Part shown: one piece after another, positions 24,600-37,581 of the stretch
Numbering within the stretch: the first letter of the stretch is position 1
How the letters are laid out: each line of letters begins with the position of its first letter
Source: Prunus persica
Taxonomy: Eukaryota; Streptophyta; Magnoliopsida; Rosales; Rosaceae
Length of the DNA stretch: 64,000 bases
Direction: 5' to 3'
Assembly (NCBI RefSeq): GCF_000346465.2
Contig: NC_034013.1
Span: forward strand, 15,379,757 to 15,443,756
Notes under the pieces: model-generated
Seen by the model: only the letters and a program-made list of their open reading frames with translations
The model's database searches: none
Told to the model about the DNA's origin: nothing
Made by a program: the position numbers and the translations under genes

Positions 24600-25160
24600 C
24601 TTGGACCCAAAAATTAGAAAAATAGTATGAAAGGGCCAGAGGCCCATAAGCACGTGTGAAATGGGCCCACTGAAAGCTACTGGACCAGAGTGACATAAGA
24701 TTGAAGGGGGGACATGGTACATGGACAGATGCGTCCACTCCGCCGGTACCCCATGCTCTCTGGGCCCCGCCGGGCCCACACTTGATACAACATCCAATGT
24801 TATGCTTATCTGTTTCTAAACTTTTTATTAAAAAAAAAATTGCTCTAATAAAAATATTTTTAACTACAGCAGGTGGTGGGCCCCACATAGTTTTGACTTG
24901 ATCATCGTTCAATCAGGACCGTGGATCTTGTGCCACGTGTGGGGATGATGTCCACGTCGGGTGGTGGCCCAACGGAGCTGGAAGATTCGCCAGGGGAGTT
25001 GCCTGGTGGACGCTGTCTTGATGTGATGCTTTTCGACGATTCAGGAAAGGAGACGCGATCCAGCCATCGCAGCCGTACACGCGGCGAAACCCCAGGGACA
25101 TGGGTTATAGATGGTCGGTAGGACATCTCCAAAAGTGCCTCGTGATTCGAGAACAAGGGA
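24600..25160. other. GC-rich island with G-box motifs, no assigned gene
   Basis: About 560 bp stand out as GC-rich in an AT-rich spacer. Overlapping open frames occur on both strands near 24900-25156, but neither shows a domain. GCCACGTGTGG (24932-24942) and GTCCACGTCGG (near 24950) look like ABRE/G-box elements. It may be a promoter or first exon of an untranslated transcript, or a decayed gene fragment; I cannot decide. Confidence 0.4.
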
Positions 25161-26900
25161 CACTTGTTATGAGATGTATGGCAACTTTATGTACCGTAAA
25201 GACATGGGGATTAAGAAATAAAAATCTTCTCTACGCCTAAGTAGACTTTTGTTTAAATGGGAAGTGGATGCGGTTAGACTTATTGTCCCATAAGTTAACT
25301 TGTAAAGTGGACGATAAAATTACATGTCAAATTGTCAATTTTATGATCTTCAGTTTCGAATATATTACGAGTTTAAGTCAAGACATAATGTGGAAATCGA
25401 AACCCTTTAATTAAATTATACGAACTTCAATTCACAATTAAAACTTGAACAAACGAAATCAAATGAACTTCGATTTCTTTTGCAAAATTGTTAACGTCCA
25501 TTTTCGAAGCTCATTTATATAAGTAAGAGCGTATTATACTACTTCCTTATAATTCTTTATATGGGGGTAGGTGATGAGTTGAACATAATTTTCTATAAGA
25601 ATAGCGTTGGGTACACAATTTTTTGCGTGTATAAAACAACTAGCAAAAAGAAAAATATGAGTGTGATATCATTGATATGCAATTTTATATATAATTTACG
25701 TTTATAAAATTAGGTGAGAATGACTTTGAAGCTACAAAGTTAAAAAGCTATTAATTTTTAATTAGTTTTCAATCAAGCACACATTAAGTATGGACAACAC
25801 TCCAAAACAATGAGCCTATGGGAAAGCTCTTGGCTAAGCCATGGATTTGTCTTGAGTGAACAGACTATTCGGAAAATGGGAAAGCATGCCAAGTTATTAG
25901 GCTGTGTGTTCAAATTTAACATGCATTTTATATTGTTTTTAATTATTATTTTTAAGTATAAGCGATAGTCTAAACCAAAAGAAGAGAAAGTTTCTTACAC
26001 AGACACAATTAATATTATGGAAATTAAAACTTAAAACCTCTAATCTATAAATCAAAATCAAAATTCTTTTTTATTAGATTAGACCACTTAAAACTCAGGT
26101 TACGTTGGATATTTACAGCTGAAAGACAGGTAAAAGTTTCTAACGCCAACATATTTAATATTTAATTTGCTGATGTGCTCACAAAACTTTACTTCGAATT
26201 TTGACTCTTGACTGGTGAAAGGAGTTGTGTGTAATTAATCACTTAAATAAATAATAATGCTAAATATGATTTTAATAAGGGAGCCAATGGAGAATTGATA
26301 CCAATTTAGTGGGTAGATTCTATTGGAGAGTTTAATATTTTAGTAGGAAAGAGAAGTTAAACCACGCGTGACAGAGATGTTTTGCAAAATGATTATTAAA
26401 ATGCCTTCTAAATTTCTATTATAAATATTGATAAAAGTCTACCTCACTTTGCCTAAAACAATGGAAAGAGAAGAGAACGATGAAAGGAAGCAACCACTTA
26501 TAGTCTTGGCTAAACATTATTTGCTAAACAAATAAGGTAAGCTTGATTGCATCAAAAGTTGGTTTCCTTTGATTTTCTTGTACTTGACATAGCTATGGAT
26601 TGATAGGATTTCCTCGCACTCTTTAATGACAATATTGCTACTTACATTTTTTACAAAAACGAGACTTACATGAAATTCATTTATCTGTGAAAAAATATGG
26701 TTAGAAAGACTTGATGATACTCACAATACCTCATAAAACACAAAAGGAAAAAGTGATGTGCCTCAATGTATATGTAGGAAAAGGTCAAGACTTTCTAGCT
26801 TGATTTGAATTCCATGTGGTCCTTCAACCGTTCTCTTCAAAGTACAAACAAAAAGGACTTATGAATATTGTACATACTTATTTTTTGTGGCACAATTTAT
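25161..26900. other. Intergenic, no gene seen
   Basis: AT-rich DNA with only short frames and no recognisable repeat boundary. Confidence 0.45.
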
Positions 26901-27203
26901 GGGTTTGTTTGAGAGGGAGGACTAGACTGGACTGGACTATACTAGCAAAATGCCTACATTTTATATGCATTCAAAGCATAAAATGGACATTATTGTCTAA
27001 CTTGGAAGATGAATGTGGACTATCCATAAGAGGTTGATGACTAAAACTTATTCCCTCTAATCCCCTTGAAAATGAGGGGATTATGAGGGACAAGTTTTAG
27101 TCATCAAACTCTTATAAATAGTTCTCCTTCATACTCCAAGTTAGACAACTATATCCATATTTTCTCTCGATTGCAAGTTTAGTCCACCCTATCAAACAAG
27201 CCG
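26901..27203. mobile_element. Long foldback (hairpin) MITE, about 300 bp
   Basis: The outer arms GGTTTGTTTGAGAGGGAGGA (from 26902) and the complement of TCCACCCTATCAAACAAGCC (ending 27202) pair. Inner arms 26994-27065 and 27074-27146 pair almost throughout, meeting around TTGAAAAT. A transcript would fold into one long stem. TIR words resemble hAT-type MITEs, but no target-site duplication was found, so the class is open. Confidence 0.65.
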
Positions 27204-28078
27204 TAGTGTCCAACAAACAACGGCACCTATTTGAAAAGTTTGATCAAAATTCCTAAACAAAACACGCAAGAGAAATTCCCACGACACACTTAACCTCATT
27301 GTCAATTTGGCTACAATCATATTTCTTAAGAAGATAAGCAACAACACCACCATCACTTAAGGCCATCATTTTGATGGGGTTGTGTGCTAAATTTTCTTCT
27401 TTTTTCTTTTAATGGGAGCCTTGCTAATCGAATTGATAAGCAAAATATTATATCACCAGTTTGGTAGCCATTTTTTCTTATGAATCTAAACCCAAAACGA
27501 AACCTCTCCTTAACAAAGGGATTTTGCTTAAAACTCTTCTTGTGATTGAACAATAGTCATATGGGAAAACAGAGAAGGAAGAATTATGAACTTTATGGTT
27601 TGGCAACTTCAGACATCCTATGTTGGGACTTGAAAGCGTGCAATACAAAAGGTGATTTTGGCCACCACCAAATACAGGAAAGAAAAAGTAGAAGAATAAA
27701 TTAACAGGAAAAGAAAAATGAAAATGGCTGACGCACCCCACAAACATGAATGGAAGAAAGAGTAACACCTGTGTATGCTTTTGGTTCAATCAGATTCACA
27801 AGAAATTTGTGCAACCAGATTTTATAAGTAGCAGAGAAGTGCGAAGTCAACTAGGACTAATGGAAGATGAGATCCAGCAGCTCATTGCATGTGGAAACAA
27901 TATCATAAATATAAGCTCAAGGGAGCATGCCATTCATGAGAAATTGGCTCTCAAAGTCAATGTTTCAATGAATAGGAAGAGGAAATGCTACAAATGGTCC
28001 CTTTGAGTTTGCATGCCAATCATCTGCATGTCCCTCATTTTGAAACTCGTAAAGTTTCCTAGTGTGCAAGAAAAGGCA

Positions 28079-28123
<45 letters not shown>

Positions 28124-28507
28124 TTCCAGCTAAATGTAGCTTTTGAAATTTTGCAGAGAGCAGTAGAACTAATGTACAAAAAAGGGCATGTGGTAGAATT
28201 TTGTCTCCTCATAAATTTTTTAAATAAGGAGATGAAATGCGTGAGATTTCCATCAAACTTCCTTAACATGAGAATTTTATTTAATTACATTCCAAACAAA
28301 AATGGTCCATTAAACACTAAGAACCCCAACAAAAACAGAAATACAAATGGGGAAAAAACCACCATCGTTTGCATTGATTGAAACCTAATCCCACCACATC
28401 TGGATCGGGGTGCCGGGGTGCCATTGCTTGGACTTATTCTCACTTCTATGCCATATACTTTAAACAAGAAGACAATGACCCTGGAATTTGAATTTGCCAT
28501 AGAAAAC
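27204..28507. other. Intergenic, ending in the 3' region of the HD-Zip gene
   Basis: No gene is seen. A GA microsatellite lies at 28083-28122. The last few hundred bases are probably 3' untranslated sequence of the minus-strand HD-Zip gene. Confidence 0.45.
28083..28122. repeat. GA microsatellite
   Basis: About 20 uninterrupted GA units downstream of the HD-Zip stop codon. Confidence 0.9.
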
Positions 28508-30155
28508 TTAGTAAGACCAGGACCAAAAGGCATGATCTTCCACTGGGAATCCGAAATTACATGAATTTACAGGCGTGTCGGAGTAATCAACATCTTCGAG
28601 CTTTGGGAAGATGTATGGAGGCAACAGGCTTTTGCTCAAGTTATCTTCTTCATCTTGGGAAAGGTCAGACTGATCAGGTTCAAAAACATATGAAGAATCA
28701 CCAGGCTCCAATATTGAAGAATGAACCCCATCAGTGTAATGTGGGCTATCTGAATCAAATATATCACTCTTGCCTGAACTAAGATCTTCCTGCTTAGAGG
28801 CCACAGCTGAGACTTTGGATACTTCACACTCTGAAAGCGAATCGGCTGTTGGATTCTGCGTCGGCTCTTGAGACACTTTGTTGGTATCAGAGAGTTCTGA
28901 GGTTCCACTCTCTTTCTCTTTGTGGGGCAGCTTTTCCGAGAGAACAAGAACCTGACAAACAATTCAAACTTATCATGTAAAATTCAAAAGGAAAATAGTA
29001 CAAATTGAAAAGAAGGCAGTGAATTACAGAGATTAGTGTCTACCTCAGACTTTAGTTTTTCATTTTCTTTAGCAAGGCTCTCACAATCAGCTTTGAGACT
29101 ATTGTAGTTGGCTTGCAAAACCTCGTAATCCTTCTCCAGCTGTTTATTTTTCCACCTTGCCCGGCGGTTCTGGAACCATATTGCAACTTGCCTAGGCTGC
29201 AAGCCTAGGTCCTTTGCGAGAAGGATTTTCCTTTCCGGTTCAAGCTTATTCTCCATGTCAAAGCTTTTCTCTAGAAACTGGACTTGGTCAACAGTCAGCC
29301 GCCTCTTCTTTCCAGGTTGATGGAAATACTCATCCAAGTCGTCGTCCCCATTGTCTTCGTGCTCATACTGGTGGAACAATGACCTATTCGATCCATTTCC
29401 TCCACGAACATCTTCGAAACTCACCATAGATCTTGAACCTGAATATAATATAATCTCTGAATTAGAAGACCATCTTCCAGATGATCACCAAAAACTAGTT
29501 TATCACACAAATGAACAGCCAATTCCTGAATTAATAAAGGTACTCTAGCCACACAGTTTTTCTCAACAATCCTATACATGGTCTGAAAGTGATGAACATT
29601 AGCTCCCACACTTCCATGTTCAACTCTAATCACAAAGTGTTTTCCTTTCTTTTGCTGCTGATTATTCTACCGTTCTGAGTACTTAACCAGAACGAAGAAC
29701 AGGGGCCTAGAGTACGTAAATTCGAACCCTATTTAATCCATACACAAGTTAAGCAGCAATATACAAATCCATCTATCAATCATAATAAATTCCATACCAT
29801 ATTCACATCCAGAAGAAACACAATCAAAGTGTCAAGAAGATGTTAGTTGTAATTGTCATGCAAACAGATGGCATATGTGCCTCAAAGTAAATATCCCAAA
29901 AGATTAAACATTTAAGGGGGAAAAAAAAAACCCATAACAGAGACACTAAAAGAGTGACAGATATGAAAAACAGAGACAAAGTAGAAAGGAGAGTGAAAAA
30001 GTACCCAGAAAAGGAGAAGCAGAGGAAGAATTAGAAGACCCAGAAAGGAACAGAGAATCAAGAGGCTCAGAAGCACAAGGGCCCCTCTGATTCTGAAGCA
30101 AAACACTTAAGCTGGACGAAGAAGCACCACCGCTATATACCCTACCACCGGCCAT
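28508..30155 (-). CDS. HD-Zip class I transcription factor (ATHB-5/6/16-like)
   Basis: A 329-aa nuclear DNA-binding protein in three exons: 30155-30005, 29438-29044 and 28951-28508. After a Ser-rich N terminus ([20 protein letters not shown]) and an acidic stretch, the homeodomain occupies about 94-153 ([17 protein letters not shown], then [16 protein letters not shown]). A leucine zipper follows directly to about 196, with heptad leucines ending in VLVLSEKL. The C-terminal half is acidic and ends DHAFWSWSY, the aromatic AHA-type activation tail of class I members. Class I factors bind the pseudopalindrome CAATNATTG as dimers; the ATHB-5/6/16 group acts in ABA, light and growth responses. Which orthologue it is cannot be fixed here. 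Residues contacting DNA (the WFQNRR helix) are intact. Confidence 0.94.
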
Positions 30156-33100
30156 GTTACTCTTCTGAACACTCCGATGAATTAGTATTGTTTAGTTCGC
30201 GTTTGTTAAATTGTTCAAGCTGACATCACCGCCCGGTTTTGATGGCGATTAGAAGCTCTGGTTTGAGGTAAAGAATCACGCTTTGTGGCGGAAGAAGCTG
30301 GTGATGATGATTTCTGTGATGTGGGAAGTGTGAGAACAGCGGCTGCTCACCCCCATCACTCAGAAGAAGAGGAAGGAGATGGTCTTGAGGTTGAAGATGG
30401 TAGAGGAAGAGTGGAGAAGAAAGCAGTTCTTTATATTTGGAAGTCTCAGAGGCAGAGAGAGGGAGAGAGATGGAGACAGAGAGTTTCTCTCTGAAGCTCT
30501 CAGCTTGGTGATGTAAATATAGTGAAGCCCAAATGGGTTCTTGTTCTAGGAAGGGACAAAGATTGGGGGCTAATTACCATCGTGCCCTTGCTTCCAAAGC
30601 ATCAATTGTATTCATATTCATAAGTCATAACGACATGCATAACCCAAATATTATCATTTCTCTTTTGTTTTGAATTGAAGTATTTGATGTTGAATCTTTG
30701 TTAGAATGACAAAATAAGGCTCTTGTTGTTGTACTTTGTTAGAGGTTCAAACGCCTTGTGAAGCACAAAAATAGATGAATAAATAAATTGATTTTTTTTC
30801 TAAAAGAGAAAAAAAAATTAATATTCTTCTAATTTTAGATACGTGTAATCGGGTAAATTTTAACGTTCATAATGAGTAATCTTAATGTTTATAATGAGTT
30901 TTATAGTTTACAATTCCATCGTTTGTATGAGGGTTGTTCGAAACTCATTTTATAAGAAACAAATTTTGCTCATAAGCGCTTATAGTAGAAGAAACATAGA
31001 AATTTTTGTTAAAAATCCAAATGTTAAGCGCTTGAAAGGTGCTTCTCCAAATTACGCTTTTATAAACCATAAGTACTTCTAAATTTTTCTTCTGAATGCA
31101 TTCAAAATCACTTTAACTTGTCAGAATGCGATTTTCACTATTCCAGAAACACTCTTAAACATGCCTTGAATTAATATTTACGAAGTTGGAAATTATGATG
31201 CAATTATATCATGCAAAAAAGAAAATGTGTACATTTCTCTAAGAATGTGAGCGGGAAGACTTCTTATGGACAAATTTTGGTTTTGTTTTTTTCAGGAAGA
31301 CGTGCAAACAACATTCTAAACATTATAATATGCCAGGATTTTCTTTAAAAAAATGTTAGAAATGGGAGCGTGAAACATGTAGCGGAGGGTATAGCGGTAA
31401 ATGTGGGGGGCAATGGAAGATGAAAACGAGGGAGAATAGAGAAACAAAGGAATCCAGTCGAACCAGTCGCTCTCAGAATTCAGAGAGAGAAGAGAGAGAG
31501 AGAGATGACTGAGTTGGATGGGGGGTGCGAGTCAGAAACGGAGGACTCACTGACCGAGTCACCCTCAGCTTTCTCTCTCTTCTCTCACTCACTGAGTCTG
31601 ACCGCTCAGTGCCACTTCAACCACTCACGCGGCTCGTGTTTCAACATGGCGGGCCATTATTGGGCCACGTCTACGTGATGTCGGCCCACCCATGTCTCTT
31701 CATACAGATTTTATATTCGCTTGGTCTCACCATCAGCTCATCAGCCTGACCCTGTGACGTGCCTCGTATTTGAACTTATCTAAAAACGCAGTGTCTAATC
31801 TCACTGTTCACTCTGAATCCTGTGTATTTGTAATTACTCCCAACTTTGTTTGACACAAACGATAATCTAAATTATTTTAAATTAATTTATTTTTATAAAA
31901 AATAAGAACCGAATTTAAGATTATCACCAACTGATCTAACCGACATTTACAAATCTAAAATTTTAAATACTAGTCAATGTGATTATATATTTTACTTGTA
32001 GAACTAAAAAAACTAATAATATTGTGGAAGGCTGGAAGCAGCAGTGAAAATTATGGTCCATTTTCCTAACCCAAGTAGCTCACAAGTTCAGGCATTTTAG
32101 TGTGGGTTCTTAATTAATTTGCACAAAAGTTGTATACAGAAGCCCAGAGTTAGTGTTGGATCTTTGTGAGCTATAAGCCCATTAATGACTCACTGGGTAA
32201 AAGATCCATTTCCCACCTTCATCTGGTTTTGCTTTAAGCACCCAATACTTGTTCTCTCATTTGGAATTGCAACAAGTGAAAGTGATTTGGTTCTTTTGCC
32301 TTTTCCAAGTAATATGAGACCCAGCAAGCAATCCCTTTTCTTTTCATGGTCTTATTGACCTATGGAGCACATAGGCAAGAAGAACATGCAGAATTTCTTC
32401 TCAACCCTCTCATGTTGCCCACCACCACCTGCATTTTGAACATTTCTTTCAAATCTTTCTATTTTTAGGCCAACCTGAAACCACTTCTCTGCACTCTACT
32501 GCCTCACTGGTTGCTATTTCTACACAAACTTTGCAACAAGGCCTTTCCCTAAACAACCACTAGGGTCTAGAGTGGCTCTAGAAGCTTGGATATCTTACCA
32601 TTTGGTCAATGCAAGAGTTCTGCTACAATTGAAACTTTTCTTGGCCAGTGATTGTGGCTAGTTAGTGCATTGTGCTTCAACATCTGGAACATTGAAAATG
32701 GTTTGAGGAATCTTCTAGTTTACTTGGGATTCTGTAATCTTCTAAAATGATAACTGGTAAAAATGGAAATCACAGTTGGATTTAAGGCAAAAGTTTGTGA
32801 AAGGAGGTATAAAATGGGTTCCATTATGATCCAAATTCCAATTGGAAAAACAATGCAGGAACCTGCTTCTGTTTATTGGCCACAACTTTTGAACTAGCCA
32901 GGGAATATTCTTAACCCATTAATTATTTAGATGATTAACATCAGCATTCTAATGTTCTCTTTGAAAAAACCTATATTCTAGGGTGGAGAATAATCAGATA
33001 ATTATATCCCATGAATGGTGATGTTGAGATGATGAGTGCGCTGTAACTTTCATTCAGAAAACAAACCTAGCACTAGCTGTTCTCACACAACTAGGTTCAC

Positions 33101-34026
33101 AAAAATCTGTTCAGACTCCTGGAAGTATACAATTATGTGGAAGAAACTTATGCCTTGCACCAAAAGCAAAAGAGAGGATATAAAGATGAAATGTTATTGT
33201 TAACCTCTGTGCGTCAGTTGTTTTGAATAGTTTCTTTCTTTGTGCAGTCTCACTGTGAAGCTCCATAGGGTCAAATTCAACAAGAGGGAATCAAGATGTT
33301 CTGGCGATGCATGGGATGAAAGCTGGACTGCTAGGACCACACCCAATTGAAAAACACCAAATTGCCATCCAACCCTGCACACTTTTGTCTCTGAGAAATT
33401 ATAGCCACACATTTTATATGATCAGGTGGCTCAGAGAGGAAACCTACACTAAAGGGCAACAACATAGAATGATATTGCCGCACCAGTCAGATGACTCTAG
33501 TAGTAAGAAGAAACATCTAAGTCCATCTCTTCCATCTCTTTGAAAGCCATAAGAGCAATGCGAAAAGACAAAAGTCACATGAACATTGATTGGATGGTCT
33601 TGAATTCCCAAAATAAATAGACATGATAGGCATTCTTGTAGCCAACCCTAAACATTTGGATAAAGGTCCCTGTTAAATTCTGTTAAATAAAGCAAAAATT
33701 TTCCAAGATTGGAAAATTCTTGGAAAATTAAGTCAAATCAATAAGATAATACTGAGATAGTGCAAAGAAGTAAGAAGATTTAGCATTTATAGATCCTTAG
33801 AGATTAGGGTGAGTGGTTTTGGATGTGGCTGTGGCTGTGGGGCATGCCTGAAAACCTACATTCTAACCTTTTATTCAAAACCAACATCATTAGATTAAGA
33901 CCCTCATTAATTTTGTCCACCCCACTTGCTTTTAATTTGTACTCATTGCATAAATTGACAAGAACAGAGTGCCTGGTTTGGTCGGGCAATCACTTACTCC
34001 ACATTTGATTCTCAATTTGCAGTTCA

Positions 34027-34052
34027 TATATATATATATATATATATATATC
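34027..34052. repeat. TA microsatellite
   Basis: About 13 TA units, 535 bp upstream of the NPF4 ATG. Confidence 0.85.
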
Positions 34053-34459
34053 AGATCAGCCTTTCTAACATCAGCTTCTTACACCTGTATACTGAGCTTC
34101 AAAACACTAATAATTTATTCTAATGGTTGTGAGGAATGTGATTAGTATATATACATTTCTGGTAACCTGGTTTAATTGAAAAGCAACAACAGAATGTTGA
34201 TGTCAATTTTAGAACAAATTAGAAGACCAATATTGTATTAGTAGTGGGACTGTGGGAGTATATTTGGCTCCCATTTTACATGAAACACATGTTTCTCTAT
34301 GATTAAGACATCCAAAATAACCCAAACCCAACCCCCCCCCTCTTTCAATTTAAGGGGTAGAAACTACCAACACCATTTTTTTGAGGTTAAAAGGTCAGGG
34401 AGAATGAATAGTCATTTTCATGGAGTCTAGATCTTTCTCCTTATACTAGCCTTTCTCAG

Positions 34460-34470
34460 TATATAAATAT
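34460..34470 (+). promoter_or_regulatory. TATA box of the NPF4 gene
   Basis: TATATAAATAT lies about 120 bp upstream of the ATG at 34587, consistent with a plant TATA box. Confidence 0.5.
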
Positions 34471-34586
34471 ACCTCCTCCATTTATCACTTCCAAACTGAA
34501 GTAATAAAAACTACTGACATCTGTCCAACCTGTCCAGCCTCCCCCCTTTCCTTTCCCAGAAAAGAGTCTAGAAGCTCTAAAAGAAG

Positions 34587-37182
34587 ATGGTAAGTTTCAA
34601 AGTTGAGATTTCGCACTATATGTCGGTGTCCTTGCTCTATGTACCGCTTGGTTTGATTTTATTTTGGATATCATTGTAGGCTGAAGCACACCATTTGGAC
34701 ATATGGGAAGGCTATGTAGATTGGAGGAACAGACCTGCCATAAAAGGCTGTCATGGCGGCATGCTTGCTGCTTCCTTTGTCTTAGGTTAGTAAGCCCTAC
34801 ATCCCTGCAAGCATATTTTCTAGTACTTTTTGCATTTTTTATATTATAAACTTCTTTAGATGTGTTGCATTATAAATAGAAAATATGACATGAACATCTC
34901 TAACCTTTTTCTGTTGAAAACATTAGTGGTGGAGATACTGGAGAACCTGGCTTTCCTGGCCAATGCAAGCAACCTTGTGCTATACCTGTCTAAATTCATG
35001 CATTTTTCTCCATCCACTTCTGCCAACATTGTAACCAATTTCATGGGCACCGCCTTCCTCCTTGCTCTCCTTGGTGGCTTTCTAGCTGATGCTTACTTCA
35101 CCACCTATTGCATCTATTTGATAAGTGCTGCCATAGAATTCATGGTGAGTTTCAAACAAACATTCGGATTCTAATTCTTTGCCTCGTCAGTTTACTTCAT
35201 GAAATCGGTTTTTGACAGTTCCCAACTAAGCCTTCCTCAGAATTTGCACTTGAAATATAAAGTTTCCCATGAGTAAGTTTCATTTTCAACTTGCGGAGTG
35301 CTGTCACAGACTGGCAGCAAGAGTACTTCTCCAAGAAAAAGCCTAGTTGGCTATGGGACTCATTGAAATATCTCTGTAGGGACATAATAAATCCAGTCAA
35401 AAAAAGTTACATCTATTAATGTTGGAAAACAAAGTTAGTTTTCTAACATTAATTAACCTGATAAAGTTCATTTAATATGACAAGAGCTAATGACCATTTG
35501 ATTAATTGGTTAATCAAAGAGAAGACTCATAAATTAACCAAAAAGTCCAAGGCTGCCAAGATAAATTTGTTGTGAACATCCCTAAACAATTCATTTTACA
35601 ATTTAAGCTCTGACAAATACAATGACCACTATTGCCACATTACTAATTTAGACCGATGGAGCAGGGGTTACTGATTCTCACAATCCAAGCTCAGATACCA
35701 TCACTAAGGCCACCAACCTGCCTTTCAGTGAGCACCAACAGTCCATGCCAGGAAGTTCATGGTGGGAAAACAGTGATGTTATTTGCAGGCCTCTATCTGG
35801 TGGCACTTGGAGTTGGAGGAATAAAAGGTTCTCTTCCCCCACACGGGGCTCAGCAGTTTGATGAGACAACCCAACAAGGCCGGAAGCAGAGATCTGCATT
35901 CTTCAACTACTATGTCTTCTGTCTCTCTTGTGGGGCTCTTGTTGCAGTCACGTTTGTGGTATGGATTGAAGACAATAAAGGCTGGCAATGGGGCTTTGGG
36001 ATTTCCACTGCAACAATACTGATCTCCATCCCACTCTTCCTCCTAGGCTCTCCTAAATACAGGACCAAAATTCCTGCAGGAAGTCCAATTACAACTATGT
36101 TTAAGGTAAAATCATTATTAACATAGAACAATTTAAATTTGAATAGACTGAACCTGCGTAAACAAAACTCACCTCCTTTATTTTTGAATTGCGTCCCGCA
36201 GGTTATTACTGCAGCAATTTGCAATGCCTGCAAAGCTAGAAATCCTAGCAATGCTGTCACCAACATGGCCATAACCCCATCTTATACAAATGACCCTAGT
36301 GAGAGAGAAGAAAAGATAAGTCAAACTCCATCTGAGAGCCTCAAGTTCCTTAACAGAGCAGTGACTATTAGACCAGTCCATCCAATGCTAAAATGTACTG
36401 TAAAGCAAGTCGAAGAGGTGAAGATAGTGTTAAAAATTCTCCCTATCCTTATGTCTACCATAATGCTAAACTGCTGCCTAGCTCAACTCTCCACATTCTC
36501 AGTGCAACAAGCAGCCACCATGAATACTCAGCTCGGTTCCTTTAAGGTTCCACCGGCTTCTCTCCCTGTCTTCCCTGTCCTCTTCATCATGATCCTTGTC
36601 CCGGTTTATAACCTTGCAATCATTCCATTCGCAAGAAAAATAACCAAAACTGAAATGGGGATCACTCATCTACAGAGAATTGGGATTGGAATAATTCTTT
36701 CAGTCATTGCCATGGCAGTGGCTGCTGTGGTGGAAATGAAGCGAAAGAACGTAGCAGCTAAATATGGACAACTAGACTCTGCTGAACCTCTGCCCATCAC
36801 ATTCCTTTGGGTGGCTTTACAGTACTTGTTCCTTGGCTCAGCTGACCTTTTCACATTGGCTGGAATGATGGAATTCTTCTTCACAGAAGCTCCAATGAGC
36901 ATGAGATCTTTGGCCACAGCTCTCTCTTGGGCATCTCTAGCCATGGGATATTATCTTAGCTCAGTGCTTGTGTCCATCGTCAACGATGTCACCGGGGCGT
37001 ATAGGCACACACCATGGCTATTTGGCGACAACTTGAATCATTATCACCTTGAGAGGTTTTACTGGTTGATGTGTGTCTTAAGTGGATTGAACTTTTTGTA
37101 CTATCTCTTATGGGCCAGCCGCTACAAATACAGATCAACAGGATCTGATTTCAAGGAAAATCAAAACCCAACAACCCTCTAA
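34587..37182 (+). CDS. NPF4 transporter (AIT1/NRT1.2-like)
   Basis: A complete 582-aa NRT1/PTR transporter in five exons: 34587-34589, 34680-34785, 34927-35144, 35665-36105 and 36202-37182. Exon 1 supplies only the ATG. The protein begins MAEAHHLDIWEGYVDWRNRP and continues FVLVVEILENLAFLANASNL, GGIKGSLPPHGAQQFDE, AFFNYYVFCLSCGAL, SLKFLNRA, the block LAQLSTFSVQQAATMNTQLG, and the ending YYLLWASRYKYRSTG. These match NPF4.5/4.6/4.7 of Arabidopsis; NPF4.6 (NRT1.2/AIT1) carries nitrate at low affinity and imports abscisic acid at the plasma membrane. Transport of ABA here is inference. Exon 3 is 218 nt, as in both NPF2 genes. A decayed copy of its exons 4-5 lies at 42.5 kb. Confidence 0.93.
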
Positions 37183-37581
37183 GAATTAAACAGAGGTCAA
37201 CCTTTCCCTTCCTTTCCAAGAATCACCCGATCATATGCCCATTCCATTTAATATATATGAATATATGTGTGTGTTTGGAACCAATATGAGCTATATCAAT
37301 CATGCAAATGTACTGTTTTCTTGGTTATTCATTTAGTTGTCTTTAAGGTACCAAGATGGGGTGCCAAGGAAACAGAAACAGTCTAAACAAACCAACGAAA
37401 TTAACTTACATGAAACCCAACAAAGAAACCAGCTTACAAGAAAAACCGAAAACACTGCAACTGGTTCATTGCTCAGGATTAGAAGCTTAACTAGGCAAAC
37501 AGATAAAAAAGAAACAACGAATTATTGGAGAATGAAGCTGATCTTTTCTTAAAACTGATGATGATGATGATGATGATAGCA
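37183..37581. other. Convergent 3' spacer
   Basis: The NPF4 gene (plus) and the DUF2828 gene (minus) face each other across 399 bp. An imperfect ATG/GAT trinucleotide run lies at 37556-37578. No gene is seen. Confidence 0.5.

Larger units (their letters stand above)
30156..34586. other. Intergenic, HD-Zip promoter to NPF4 promoter
   Basis: No domain-bearing gene is found in 4.4 kb. Bases 30160-30500 are the likely HD-Zip leader. A GC-rich patch at 31480-31760 contains a 57-codon ATG frame (31505-31678, MTELDGGCESETED...) and two TGGGCC/GGCCCA motifs of the TCP/site-II type. It may be a distal promoter or unrelated leader. A TA repeat is at 34027-34052. Bases 32000-34000 show nothing I can name. 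Confidence 0.45.

Noticed and set aside
24448..24912. 154-aa minus-strand frame
   Set aside because: No domain, conflicting overlapping frames on the other strand, and no intron or promoter signals.
29700..29735. Possible tRNA T-loop (GGGTTCGAAT on the minus strand)
   Set aside because: No matching acceptor stem, D-arm or anticodon arm at the right distance; it lies in an HD-Zip intron.
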